The position numbers were made by a program, and so were the translations under genes. This document shows positions 10,956 through 24,116 of a stretch of 64,000 bases of DNA, one piece after another. The notes below the pieces were generated by a model. That model was not told the origin of the DNA. It searched no databases and saw nothing but the letters and a program-made list of their open reading frames with translations. Source of the stretch: Rhabditoides inermis (Eukaryota > Nematoda > Chromadorea > Rhabditida > Rhabditidae); contig CAWZYM010000318.1 of assembly GCA_963966185.1 (NCBI GenBank), positions 704,001 through 768,000 of the forward strand, written 5' to 3'. Numbering within the stretch: position 1 is the stretch's first letter; each line of letters begins with the position of its first letter.

Positions 10956-13900
10956 AAAGGATCCGGTACGATCACTGTGCAGCCACCAAAACAACAACTC
11001 AACCCTGCATGATATACACAATAGCAGAGAAATTGGTCATTGCGGTCTCTTTTCGGGAGAGTGAGGGAGTGAGGAAGGGAGTGACGCGACCGGAAAGAAC
11101 CCACGCCAGAGACATACGAGAATAGAAGACAAAGACACTATGATGTTGTCTTGGTCTATTTATGGATCCACACTTGTACATAACTGGACGGAAACAACAT
11201 GGAACACACCTAGCACCCTAGTACCCTAGTACTCAAGCGTAGTGTTGAAATAGAGCGAGTGCCGAACTGATTGGGTCTCCTCCAAATCGATCAGTCAATA
11301 ATTTTCAGCCGAGATTCGATGATACTGTGGAGGTGGAGCCCATGGGAGACGTCGTCCTTTCCAACGCTACCGTCGAACGTTTGTTTTAGTGTTTTTAATC
11401 TCACTTATTAGAGAGTTAGAAAGTATATATCAAGGAAGATGGTCCGCAGGTTACTGTAGGAACTCCCTCTGGTTGCGTGGCGAGACCAAGTGCGCGCAAT
11501 TCAAACATTCACTGAAATACCCAATCTAGGATCCAGTGATCACGGAAAATAATGAAAAATGACAGCTCCCTACTCTAGATCTTTCTCGCGCGTCCAATTA
11601 GTTTCACTTGAACTTGAAAAAAGTCATTGTTGTTTTTTCGATTGCGGCGCGCCCTGTCTTTGATTCGACCGTCGATTCATCGTTTTGTCTATTAAAATCG
11701 CGCGTTTGGTCTCGCCGCGATCTGAAATGCGACCAGAAGAGGGTTAAAGCAACAGTGGCGACTTATTTTCGACTCGGAGTATTATTAAAAATCATATTTT
11801 CCTAACACATTTTCAATTTTTGCGAAAGAACGACGATTCTGCTTAACTTTCGATTCTGCCACTGCCAAGAATGCAGCTCAAAATTTGAATTTCCCGCCAA
11901 CGGTTCACTGCAAAAACTGGGGTGGGAAACATTACCGCAAATAAACAACGGCCGGTCACTTGCTTCTTGGCTCAGTGCATGTGCGCTGCGTTGTGTCCCT
12001 AATATTCGCTGGTTCGATTCCTGTCGCTGCCAAATGTTTTGCTCGTGTGAAAATGAGAAGTTGTGACAGGTTGTGGCAGAAATAAGTCGCCACTGTTCCT
12101 TTAACTACAGTAATCAGCGACATTATCTCTCTGAAAAAATGTTATAGTTTAGTTTCTTTTGAAAGATTAACGTAAATACGGCATGCCGAGAAACAAATGT
12201 CATGCTAATTACAAGCATTTCTGAGTACGCGCTATTTGCGTAGATCTAGTAATAACTAGATGGTCGTTGAAAACATGAAAAATAACACAACACTTCGACT
12301 ACATACGTGACGAAGTGAGAAAAAATATGAAGAGCTTGACACGCGCGATTATAGGAATTGAAATAAATATGTCACAAGCAGTCTGGCATATCTCAAAGAG
12401 CAAAGATCCGATCGGAGAGAGAGAGAGAGAGAGAGAGAGAGATACTGCAAGTGACAAAATACAACTAGCTCGATTACATAGCTCAAATTCGCAACTTGCA
12501 AAGTGACGTTTCGAGGACAATGCTGACATTCTAAAGTTGAGATATATGCTACAGAGAGAAATAGAGAGATAGAGATAGAGACAGAGAGAGAGAGCACTTA
12601 CCACGTAACTTCCTTGATAGGAAAGAGAGGAAGTCGGAATAGACAAAATAGGTACTGGATAAAGACCTCGAACCCCACGTGTTGCGACACAAAACGACCG
12701 GAATAGCCCACCCCTCTCGTTTATCCTAAAATATTTCTGCGGCGAAAGATCGCTCACCTCTGTACTCACGAGTATGAGTCCCTCCGTTTTCGAGGACCAG
12801 GGATGTCCGTCATTCTTTTAGTATACACAAACGTATATGAGATGTTTCTGAACAGTATTCTCGCATTGAGGACAGACCTACAGAACGTGGATGAAGTTTG
12901 ATGTAACACAGAAGACAGATTATCGAATAGAAGTACACAGAAATAGAAAATTATTCGTGCAAGACACACATTTCGCTGACCGTAGGAACAATAACAGCCG
13001 GCCTGATTGAATTGCACCACGAAAATGGTAGCACGATAATTCATCTTTGCCTAGTACAAATTGTGTTCCGGCATATATCACAACTTGCCGAGTACAAAAT
13101 GTGTCCAGCAAGATAGGAAATTGGTCGAGAAACGGTCACATTTGGTGTGTCAGTAAACTACTTCCAAAATGCTAAAAATGGTGTTTGGTAGATAAACGGA
13201 TCTTGTGTGACGCGATTTGGTGGCAGAAAAAGCGCGGGGGAGTGTGGAACGCTGATTGCAAAAGAGCAAAGGGGACAAAATAGGCAGCAGATTGGCAACT
13301 CCTCTTCTCGCACCCTCGCACCCTAGCATTAGCCAATTTCAAATCGTATCGTTATGCAAACTTGCTGCGAAGTTTTTGTTGCGCTTTTGAAAAATGAAAA
13401 AAATAACACAAGATGCGTGAATACTGAGAAAAATGAGCTAAAGCTAAGCTTGAGCTTGTGACATTTAACTGAAATGAAAGAAGCTAGAAAAAAAGCAGAG
13501 AATTTCAAGACTACATCTAGTCTGACAAATATGAAAAATATCAATCTTCATAGAATTCATAGAACTTTTGAACACATAAGCGACTACATATATATTACAG
13601 TATTTGTCGCTCACCACTCACTACAGACGTTGTTTTTGAATGGAATGGCGTACATGAAAGTCTAATGATCAAACAATAGATGGTGCGGTCCGAAAATTCA
13701 AAAGCAGAGGTTCGCTCAGAAATCAAAATACGTTGTTTTCGTATACGTTCATTTGCGTTACTCAAAAACGGTGACTCAACGTCTCCAGAAATGGGAGAGA
13801 TAACCGGAAACGGCTGCGAACACGTTTTGCTCATCTTAGATTAACTCGACAGAAACGAGAGTAGGGGGTAAATTAATTAATCGCTGTTACTAAAGCACGA

Positions 13901-14243
13901 TCGTGCTAACTGATCAATAGGACATCTGGAAAGTGAGCCAAAACAGTCTATAATAGCTAATTGCAATTCAAATTCCCGCAATTATTCGGCAATGGGAAAG
14001 CGGAATGAAATAATGATTACAGGTATTCGCACGGCGTGGCGTCAATACGTGGCTCAGGTTGCGGCTATCGACATCGCTGGTCTCCTACTGTGTCTAGTGG
14101 CCATCGGATGGATGGGACACCTACTACTCTCGCAGATACGCCGCGCCCAAGCAACCACCACCACCCCGCCCCCCTACGCCCCGCCCACACAGCTACCGCC
14201 CCTTCCCGTGGTGGCGGAAGAGAAGAAGGAACCACTGGCGTGA
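9570..14243 (+). CDS. Predicted secreted or single-pass membrane protein, acidic/coiled
   Basis: Unrecognised gene assembled from seven exons: 9570-9642, 9686-9738, 9821-9934, 10027-10098, 10154-10234, 10354-10446 and 14058-14243; all phases join, giving 223 residues. Residues 1-22 form a clear signal peptide (MIAVLPVLLALLALTPAAP). A charged helical segment follows (EAQERLKGAKM, LREKERELHDALTLAMQEEL), then a TDVYQTDLLLPYK segment, a run of eight serines, and a Lys/Glu-rich stretch ending in a run of six Glu. The last exon holds one transmembrane helix (AGLLLCLVAIGWMGHLLL) and a Thr/Pro-rich tail. AATAAA lies 8 bp after the stop. Inferred topology: type I membrane protein. The link to the last exon crosses a 3.6-kb intron and rests on phase and topology; an alternative acceptor before 14031 exists and exons may be missing. 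Confidence 0.55.
11744..12104. mobile_element. TTAA-flanked TIR element (MITE) with pol III-like boxes
   Basis: Terminal inverted repeats of about 27 bp, both reading TTAAAG(c/g)AACAGTGGCGACTTATTT, bound a 361-bp element with TTAA at both outer edges, as for piggyBac-type insertion. No transposase is present, so it is non-autonomous. Inside lie an A-box-like TGGCTCAGTGCA (11968-11979) and a perfect B-box GGTTCGATTCC (12011-12021) at tRNA-like spacing, suggesting a tRNA or SINE fragment captured in the element. Confidence 0.7.
12779..12835 (+). repeat. Dispersed repeat, copy 1
   Basis: Contains CCGTTTTCGAGG...ATGTCCGTCATT followed by TTTTAGTATACACA. A clearly related stretch lies at about 53808-53867. 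No coding potential; family not recognised. Confidence 0.5.
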
Positions 14244-14257
14244 ATGCATGAATAAAG

Positions 14258-15554
14258 CCCGCATGTATAAAGTGCAGAATTAATATAGAATATTCGAAAC
14301 TCACACATGTGAGAGTGTGAGTCATTGAGTGTATGTCCATTTATACTGTTCGAGGAGGATATTTATACTGTTTGATGATTCATTACATGTACGTAAAGTC
14401 TAGAGGATGTGTGATTTCCACTTACGCTAGTCGGTTCTATAAGCCCTTACAAACTTATCGTGTCATCAATAGAGTGTAGGGAATTTGACACTGCACGTAT
14501 CGTATATACGTATTAATATGAAATGTAAAAGCTTAAACTTAAAGCCAGAGACTACTAGTGTGGGAAGGACTCATCTTTATTATAGAATCGGCTTTGCGCG
14601 TATGTATATACTTGTAAAGAATGTCAAGCATCATCAACAACACGCACGCATCCACAGGACCATCGAAATCCGTATTGTTGGATTTGGTACGCAGACGTTG
14701 TATTACCTAATTGACATTACCATGTGCTGCTTCATTCAAGATAATAATTTATTGCAGAAATACTGCGTCGCACATAAAAACAAACATCGATAAAAAAGCA
14801 TGAAATAAATGAAAAGCCTGAGAGAAATAGCCGCATTGTTGAGAAAATGACCGCAATGTAGTGACAACCAAGTTGAATCATCGTTATAGATAGTGATGCC
14901 GTATGTGATCTGATCCGCATGAAACTGAGTGAGTGAGAGAGAGAAATCTTGGGCTAATCCGACACAGAAGTGCAGTTAGTCTAGATCAGAGTACATCGGA
15001 ATGATACCTGCCCCCGATCTATGGCATGGAGGAGTGCCAGTGCGGTGGAGCAGCCGCGGCACAATAAGAGACATGTGCAAGAGAGCAGGTACAAACTTCA
15101 GCATCATCAGCTTTCCTTCTACCCAGCCGAGCCAAATCAACCACTGTATAAAACGATCGAACAGCAACTGCCAATGAGAGATACCACAAGTACAGTGTCA
15201 ATAGCTTCAGAGCAATGAGAGGGCAATGTGTGAAGAGTGTAACACTAGAATTAATCACGAAATTATAACAAGATCAATTATTGTCGCACGTGTTCACTGG
15301 GGGTCAGAGATTGGTGGTAGATCAGTCCGGTAGATCGGTTCGGGCACTCTCGGCTTGCATCGATCGATCGGCGGCGGCAGACAGTGAGAGGAAACGAGCG
15401 GGCGACGGCAAAGTGCGATCGGGTGCGGCGAAATCCAGGGGCAGCCTGTGTTATTCCGTGAATGTATCTTCCCCGTGCATGTATTATCCCGTGCTTGTAT
15501 TCGTCCGTACATGTTTGCTGTGTTAATTGCTGTTGCACCTGTCACAACTGTGTC
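14258..15554. other. No gene seen
   Basis: Only short open frames without splice, codon or family support, including an 81-codon + frame at 15281-15526. The right part is probably 3' flank of the decayed LINE next to it. Confidence 0.5.
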
Positions 15555-16697
15555 TTAGCTCGCAAGCTTGAGTGTATGTGTAAGATCGATTCGTGTGAGT
15601 GCCCTACAGAACCTCGAGTGAGAGAGTCGAAAGACGCGTGGATGTGATTTTGTGAGTGCGAGAATGAAACGAGCGGTTCTGAGTGCGTAGGAATTATGCA
15701 AAAGCGTGGACCTCGTTGCTTTGATATGAAGTGAGAATGTGCCATTTCGCCCGCGGCAAGGTTTCAGTTTGAACATGGAAGAGAATGGGGTACTGACCAG
15801 CCGCTTGTACATTTTGTGTGCGAGAGTGAGGTCGTTTCGTGCGCGGCGTTCTACTAGACTGGCCAGTCCCAACGTTTTCAATCGGAACGAATAGGTGGGC
15901 ATTGCTTGCGGATAGGTATCCGAAGGATAGACACGATAGAAAATGACCCGAGTGACGTATTTTTGGACTTTTTCTAATGCGCGAACGTCTTTGAGCAAGT
16001 GTGGGTTCCACACTGGTGATGCAAATTCTAGTAGTGGCAAAACGTATGTCTTATAGAGCTTGATCAGAACGCGCTCGTCACTCGTGTGCACAGATCGAAT
16101 GAGTAGCCGTGCTCGATTCATCGCAATAGACGCGCGCACACTGGCATTGATAGCGGGGTTGCCGGTGGTATCTACCTGGAGTCCCAGGTCACGCACGCGC
16201 TCGCAGTGAGAGAGTGGACTGCCGTCCAGTGAGTATGCGTGCTGCGGGTTGCCTCTACCAAGTTGTAATACAGTGCACTTTGATTCTGATAGTACGAGCT
16301 GCAACTGCGTCGAATACGAATGCACATGATCGATGGCTGATTGGAGCGCGGCGTGAGCAGCAGCAGCATTGGCAGCAGTGTATGAGATGTATACCTTAAT
16401 ATCGTCGGCAAACGCGCGGATACGTATGTTAGGGGGAAGCCATTCTCTAGACCGGCAAGATATATGATAAATAGGAGTGGCCCTAACACTGACCCTTGTG
16501 GAAAACACCTGATGTGGCTGCGGCAGGTGGAGAGAGCGCATTGCCAACTTTCACTCGCAGTTCACGGCCCGACAGAAAATCACGCAACCAGTTAAGAATC
16601 TCTCCACGCAATCCGACAGACTCGCATTTCAAAAGCAGCTTGGGTATGCTCACCTTGTCAAAAGCTTTTTGATAGTCGAAGTAAACAATGTCGAGAT
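15555..16697 (-). mobile_element. 5'-truncated, frameshifted non-LTR retrotransposon
   Basis: Minus-strand LINE reverse transcriptase. Translation from about 16695 gives YLDIVYFDYQKAFDKVS, WLRDFLSGRELRVKVG and a damaged SGVFHKGQ (normally GVPQGS) with a stop. After frameshifts come GPLLFIIYLAG, the FADD form of the catalytic box, a LSESKCTVLQLGR segment and the C-terminal domain to a stop at 15555. Endonuclease and the first RT motifs are missing. It differs from the 1937-3870 copy (FADD versus YADD), so probably another family of the CR1/Jockey group. Inactive. Confidence 0.85.
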
Positions 16698-17283
16698 AAC
16701 GATTATATTATGTTTTACTTGTAACGAAAGGATACGTGCAACTTGGTATATTGGATGATAGAGAGATGGTGAGATACGAGCTTCTGACGAGACTGGATGA
16801 GGAAGTTCGGTCTTCGAGTCTTGTGTCAGCTAGAAATCGTCTCGACGACCAATAAAAGATAAAATAAGAAACAGAATGACGTCGTTTCTACTAGATTGCA
16901 ACTTAGCGAGTCATCCTCATTCTATTCAGGTAGGTGAAGGATTCTCGTCTTCGATGTTCTTGAACTACATTTATTCATAGTCATACCCATTACGCTATTT
17001 CACCTTGCTGATTCACGTGTAAAACGAAATTGATAACGAGAAACGTGTTTATAAAAAATATCTGAATTGTCACACACATACCGACGCACATGGAAATAGA
17101 AAAACAGATCACAACACACTCTCTCAATATTGCTTCCGTACACATTCGAAACACAAGAAGAAGCGCATACACGTATTTGAGCCGAAAATCAAAACAATGA
17201 GTTTCCCTATCAGTACCATCTGACAGAAACGAGTGGAGGGATGCATAGAACGGGGGCAGTATGACTCGGAACTGTTGGTCTAT
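16698..17283. other. No gene seen
   Basis: AT-rich sequence downstream of the Ly6-type gene; nothing recognised. Confidence 0.5.
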
Positions 17284-18077
17284 CTATAACCTCCACACAA
17301 GTGCGAGTCCGGTGAGTAGAAGTGCACCTATGGAGACACCACGACTACTATTACAGTAGTCCATGTCTGCACAGTAGCAGATCAGCTGTCTCACCTGCAA
17401 AACTTTGAATTGTCTTGTAAAAGCAGTTCACAGGTCCCACAAAAATAATCAAGAACCATAAACACACCCGAACTGACCACATAATGTTACTGGTATCTGC
17501 ATGAACTCACTCCAAAAACGATCTCCTGTTTACAGAACGCCTCTTTTCTGTGTGGGTCGAACCCAGCCGGTAGAGTGGACATCGTCAGATTCTCGCAGCC
17601 CTTCGACACGTATTGACCGGACGCTGGAAACGAAACGATTTCTATGATACATAATTTCGACCAGGGATCGATTCACTATTTTCTAATGTCTGGGTTAGCA
17701 CACTTGTCTCACATTCGATCGATACGTCGTATTCGAATTCGAATGCGCCACCCTCTTGCAGGGCTGAAACGGTGCAGTTTGTGTTCGTTTGTTTTGAAAT
17801 ACGTTTCGCGTAGTGTTCGAAATGGTGTTTACTCTTTAGTCGACAATTTGATTGTATTCTGTTGATGAACGGATGTATAAACACTTTAAACAGGTGAATT
17901 GAAAGGTAGCCCCCGAGTCAAGAGAAAAACATGTCGACATATTTTTAAAAACAAACTTTAAACAATATTAAATTATTAATAACTACTCACCGAGTGATTT
18001 GACGCACACGTCGCCGAGGCAGCTCCCGAAGTCGCACTCGAACGGCTGGTTGCAGTAGAAACAACGCCGTTTCGGGG
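17284..18077 (-). CDS. Ly6/uPAR (three-finger) GPI-anchored protein, 5' end not found
   Basis: Three exons join in phase: 17991-18077, 17511-17623 and 17284-17394, giving 102 residues. The first exon opens the three-finger domain with CFYCNQPFECDFGSCLGDVCVK; the second continues with GQYVSKGCENLTMS; the third closes with CYCADMDYCN, the CN terminus typical of Ly6/uPAR domains. A hydrophobic tail (GALLLTGLALVW) follows and fits a GPI-attachment signal. Nematode relatives include ODR-2/HOT-type Ly6 proteins, which act at the neuronal surface; orthology is not claimed. The exon carrying the signal peptide lies further upstream (beyond 18078, ending in phase 1) and was not identified. Confidence 0.75.
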
Positions 18078-19479
18078 CTGCAAAAGCAAACAAGGATCTG
18101 CCACTTTTCTCTATTTCCTTCATATTAGCTTATTAATAATATATTCTATAACCTATGAGTATAATATAGTATAGTAATATAATAAAGTGAAATAATATAA
18201 TATAGTAATATAGTAATAAAAATATAGTAATATAATATATTGTAAGTAATACTACATATACTAACGCTTTTCTCACTTTTCTCTATTTTTCCATATACAC
18301 TTCACCTTCGTGTACTGTCAAATAGGTCGAACACAAAATATATTCCATAATGTATGGAGGAGCAACCCACATATTTATCATAAATTATTTGAGTAGTTAT
18401 GCTGTGACGAAAAAATATAGAAAACACTTCAACAGGTACATACATGAAAAGAAGACAATTACTTTTAGTTGGTTGAAATACGTTTCACAAACAGGTATTT
18501 AAAAAAAACCTAATCAGAACATAATAACTGTTTTCATTAATTAAATTACGGCTGTACGACTCATCTTGCACACTTCACTTGTCTGTCTCAACATTTGTGT
18601 TCCAACGTTTATGTACTTACTATAACATGATCACTACACTCTGAACACACATGCACTGGAGCTATAGTTCTCAATAGTTTTTCTAGTTCTTTATAGTTCT
18701 CGTAGAGAATTCGATGCTCTAACCTCTCAGCCGTATGATTCTCCCTCTGCTATACCTCTCCACAGCTTATTGCAAGCATAAAAATCTATCTATAAACTCA
18801 CATCGTCTGGTATACTCGCTGAATGCCTGCGTGGAGAGGTGGCAGAGGGTGAGAAGGAGGAGGAGGAGCAGCGGTCTCATCGAAGCATGCAGGGGGCTGC
18901 AAGGAGGAGGAATTGGGAGTAGTTTGACAAATATTCACTATTACGCGCATGTGTAGCGTACTAGTATGTTTCTAACAGCAAACAATATAGTGGCGGTAAA
19001 AAGTTTACAGTGGCGGTAAAAAGTTTGAGACAACTCATAGAAACAGAAATGCAGACGTTGTGCACTGTTGTGCAGTATGATAGTGTCAGCGGCAAACTGG
19101 TTAGTACACATAAGTAGAGATAGAGATATTCTGCACAAGAAAAAAAACGAAAGCAATCCCATTCTGAAGTTTTCATTGTCCGGATACATCCTTCACCAAA
19201 CTACGTTTCAGTTTCACCTGGTGCATAAAATGTGCTTCTATAAAAATATCACAATGTCATTTAGTTTAGCATTCATACGTTTCACAGATGCGGTAACAAC
19301 TACTTTTTCTGACAATTGCAATAATTTAATGGCGAGATAAAACATCAGAGGTTAGTCAGGTTAGAGAGATAATAGGAGCGATATATCAAGCTACTCCCTC
19401 TCTCTCTCTCTCACCCTATGGATCAATCATAGCCGACACCCGATACCCCAAACAAACAAGAAGTGTAAAGGAGTAAAGA

Positions 19480-19515
<36 letters not shown>

Positions 19516-19655
19516 CAGGTAAAAGAGCCGAATGGTCAATAAACCCACACTCATTACAAAGCCTAGGATCGTCGAAAGAAGTCGCGAACATAACTCGAAC
19601 CTCTGCCTCTCCATATAAGCAAAAGAAACGGGGGGGGGGGAGAAAAAATGCGAGG

Positions 19656-19718
<63 letters not shown>

Positions 19719-22656
19719 GTGGTGGAAGGAAATCCACATGAAAAGATCCCATGGGAGAGTAGAAATGCAAGCGTGTTTATAAACAAAAAAGAGAGTGACG
19801 CCTTGGCGTAGGCAACTCTACATAGGTATTACTAGGTCTAGGTAAACAACTGTGGTCAGTAATGGCAGTGCCAACGAAATCAACTCGCGCCATCTCACTA
19901 GGAAATAGAGTTTTTCGGCAACCATTGTGAGAGTGGGTATCAAAACCAGGAAGAAAAGATGAACAAGTACTTGGTGGAATCATCACGTAGTAATTACTTA
20001 TGTCTTGTTTTCTCACTACGAGACTGCGAGTGACAATAGCCGGCCTGGTCATAGAGCATACCTAGAGAGAGGCGAGAGCTCGCGGTAAAGTGAGAGAGAC
20101 GTCAGGGTGCCAGACGGTCGATTGTTTGTCCCGCTCCCAGCGTAAAAGTGTCAATCTGTCGCGCATATCACTGTCAGTAATGCCACAAATCAAACCAGGA
20201 GAGAGGGAAGGGTGACTGCGAATGGCCATTCATGAGTTATCGCTATACTACTCGCGCGTGAAAACAGAAAGTGCAGTTGAAAGGAACGAAGGATAAACCG
20301 AGATGATTTGATAATGACAGAGGCAAGTGTCGTGAGATAAGCGATCATTGCGCGTCGTGCGAGAGAGGGAGAGAGGGGGGCTTGACATGAGGAATCTCTC
20401 CCCTCGGAGCCAAGTCGCAATCCGCGCGAATAGACATTAGCGAGACAAAGCGCGCATCCTCGCCCCGACTATGACTGTGACAGATGCAGTCTCCGCTATA
20501 CTCTTCATTTTACGGAAGCTGATGTGAAATTCACAATAACAACTACTACTATCCTAACTGGTACGGCTTCGGAAGCACTTCGGCGTATCGACTCTGGAGC
20601 GACACACACATTACATAAAGGGTATATGAGAAGTGCTCTGTGCAACAAGAGTTCATATGCAAAAAAGAGAGATAAAAGCGCTCGACTTGGCAGCTCCGGA
20701 CAAAAAAGCGATTCCATCTCTCATGTGGATTGCCGAATTCCATACAGCATCATACATATATGGAATCGCTACGAGGGCACGTTCGGGTTATCTGATGCGC
20801 GCATGCAAATGACAACGCGCGCCTGAGGGCATATAGCCACCGGAAGCTGTCTCGCGCGCGACACATGTCCTCTCTCAATCACAACACCAATCCCCACGCC
20901 GACATGGATTCGTGGTTAGACGGCGGCGAGAGAGCGTGGGATGTGAAGAGAGTGAGAGAAAAGGTGCGCGAGCATAAATTCTCGCGGTGCATTAGAAGGA
21001 TATGGGGATACGGCACACGGGTGTGAGCCGGACGCATTCAGGTGAAATGTTGATTGCACTAATTACGAAACAGGTGGAAATCCAGAGGGATTTGCAAGCA
21101 GTGAAAAAGCCTATACGAAACTCGAGTAGAGGGAAAAGGAACACTTGACGTGACAGAGAAACATGCCGCCAGACAGAAGTATAGAAAGGAGAGAGGGAAC
21201 GGGGCATTGGCAATTCAGGAGGTCAGCCTCTGCCATTGTCTCCAGAGGAGAGGAGGCACACAGGTGACAACCACGACTCTGGAGAGTGATCAGTTATGCC
21301 CCACCACCAACACTCTCCCCTCCTCCTCCTCCCGAGAATGGCCCTGCCAGAGAGAGGGGGGAGGATGGAGAGAGGGAGAGAGGGAGAGAGGGGGGGGAGA
21401 GAGTCGTGTCTCTTGTTTTCCCCATCCACACCGCATATGCAAGTGCCACACACGAAAACGCGAGAAATAGAGAGAGAGCCCCCGAAAATGTGTCGCTCCA
21501 AAACGGTATACTCCTATAGCTATAACGCCGGCGCGAAACACTATAAAACAATACGCGAAATGGAATAGCTTCGAAAACGACATGCATAACTAAGCAGAGA
21601 GAGAAAGAGCCTGGCGAGAGGGAAGTAAGCCTGTTAGGGAAAGGTATGGACACACCTGGAAGGCAATATCCAGCGAGTGACTCTCGGCGTAAGAGCGCGA
21701 GTAAATGAGCAGAAAACATGCCAGGCCGAAATTAAGACGCGACTACTGTAGGCAAGACATTAGTGAAAGGCGGTATATTGGCGAATTGGCGTTCGAAGAC
21801 ATGTGAGAGGGAGAGGAGAGGGGACCATGAATACTCTCGTCTAACTAATTGCGAGAGAGTCGAACGCAAACATGAAACAATTACCCGGAGATGTGAATTA
21901 ATGCCTGACTGCGAGAGCGAGACAGAGACTCTAAATAGAAAAAAGAAGTAGATATAGAGAGAGACGTGGAATTAAGTAGAAAGAGTGAGCAACAAGACAC
22001 CATTGTGTACTTCTTTGAAGGGAACTTATCGAAATTCGAGAAGTATAAGAGTTGTTAGTTGAATTGGTATCATGTTTACAGTTCTGGTTATAAATAAGAA
22101 TATACTACATTTGAGCCAAGCAGACGTGAGCGGAAACGATCTCTTGAGCTGATAAAACCTGAGCCATTTAACCAAAGAGCCACCATTGCATCCTTCGTGA
22201 ATGACTCTTATGAGAACAGATAAAGAAGACTTTTTGTGCCTTAGTGGCACACGTGTTACATTACATTTGATTCGATTATTAAAAATTGTTTCAGTAAATT
22301 TTCACGCTCTCTACTGCAAAATACGGTCTAGTTTCGTTGAAGCAGTGAAAGATCCGTTACTTAATATTATATTTTCTGATGTTGGAATCCTGAAAAAAAA
22401 CATAGTTGAATTAATATCATGTTTACAGTTTTGGTTATAAATAAACATAGCAACGACGTTCTAAACAAATATAGATACTTAGCATTGGCACATAGCCTGA
22501 GGTCATCAGAGTCGGAGTGGAGTCATCTCTCTCTCTCACATGTCATCAGAGTCGGAGTGGAGTCATCTCTCTCGATTTTCCCCACAGAGGAACGCCCCAG
22601 CATGTTCGGAGTGCAGACGCATTTCCGGTGTACCTGCCCCCTCATCAGAGAAAGAA

Positions 22657-22735
<79 letters not shown>

Positions 22736-23695
22736 AAGAAAGAAAGAGGGAGGTATGTAGAGAGATGATATAAGCTAATGGACATGCAAATGTTGTGCTG
22801 ATATCTGAGAATGACATCGAAGAGATATAGAAAACACGCAAAAAACAAACATGCATCTGAATCTCTTATGAAAGAATGATATATTTCACTGGAGAAAGTT
22901 TCGACGCCGAAAATGCAACAACGCTAATACGCATGACATTAGATTAGTAGCTTGACCTTCCCGCGCGATTTCTCTCTCTCTCTCTCTCTTTCCTTCCCTC
23001 TCTCTCTCCCTCTCTAGCCTGGTCCGAGAGAGAGAGAGGGATCGAGGGAAGTGCGCGTCAGTGGATTCTGATGCCGAAACACTTGCACTCTGGGAAAAGG
23101 ATGTTGGAAGAAGGAGAGAGAGAGAGGGGGAGTACAGAGTAGAGTGATTTGACTTGTTAGTGGAGGGGGCGACTCCCCTGATACTCGCTTATTGGGCGAT
23201 GAGTGGCCTCGTTGTAGTGGGGCGCTTTCTTCGGCAAGGCTAGGGCTTAAAGCTGAAACGAAAGAGGTGATCAGAGTGTGTTTCAGTCAATCATGTAAAT
23301 CTATATCCCAGAGGATGAAGTTCTATAAATCTTTACAAAATATCTTACAACTATCAACTATGGAACGCAGTTCTTTAAAATTATTTCTATACTTTTCTTA
23401 CACATTGATTTCAGATATCAGAACTCGAAATCCCACGCTACCGTAGAAAGATGGATCCGGAGATCCGGACAAGATAAGCCTGATCTTCAGGTTGAGGTCG
23501 CTTTCGTACATTTGTTTTCGTCAACGAAACCATCTTTTAAAATGATATTAACGTGGAAAAATGTTTGTATTTTGCCAATTTTTCTACGCTTTGTCCGAAT
23601 ATTCCTTTTGTACGCATTACACTACCCCAGCAGGTTTATATCGTTAGCGCTATATTATGTATTTTCCTCACTGCATGCCTGACCTGGCTAATTAT

Positions 23696-23735
<40 letters not shown>

Positions 23736-24116
23736 TCTCTCTCACTCGAACACCGTCCCGTATAATGCAGGATTTCCCACACTAACTCACAATATGCAAT
23801 TCCCGAGTCTCTCTCTCTCTCTCCCACTCTCCTCCCTCCCTCCCCCTCTCTCACCCCGCCCCGGTTGCCAGGCAGCGAGAGAGCGGTCGTCGCACACTCG
23901 GCGAGAGGAGAGCGCAGACAACGCGACTCGCCGGATAAAATGGAGATTGGGGATAAGAACGAAGCGCGCACTGTCGAGCGATCCTGATTCCTATTCACTG
24001 TCACTCTATCACTCAGAGTCTGTCTGTACTCCTTCCCTTCATGGCTCCATCGATGCCACCGCGGAGTCGCTTCGTGCTCTGCCTCTATTTCATCTCCATA
24101 GTGAGCTTTCGTGACG
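18078..24116. other. Gene-poor stretch with microsatellites
   Basis: Probably holds the missing 5' exon of the Ly6-type gene, but I could not find it. Includes (GA)n at 19484-19513 and 19661-19714, a GA-rich tract at 22650-22750, a 20-bp tandem duplication at about 18988-19027, a 39-bp tandem duplication at about 22503-22576, and a pair of 43-bp direct repeats (22053 and 22404). A relic of a TTAA-type MITE end lies near 23455. Confidence 0.5.
23455..23575 (+). mobile_element. Relic of the 54,548-type MITE terminus
   Basis: ATCCGGACAAGATAAGCCTG, TCTTCAGGTTGAGGTCGCTT and AACGAAACCATCTTTT match, with small differences, one terminal arm of the element at 54548-54778. The second arm and the TTAA edge are not seen. 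Confidence 0.55.

Larger units (their letters stand above)
10447..14057 (+). other. Large putative intron with repeats
   Basis: No exon seen. It contains (CT)n at 10911-10952, a TTAA-flanked TIR element at 11744-12104, (GA)n near 12417-12442, and a dispersed repeat near 12779. The rest is unremarkable AT-rich sequence. Confidence 0.5.

Noticed and set aside
15281..15526. 81-codon plus frame
   Set aside because: No homology cues; lies in the probable 3' flank of a decayed LINE.
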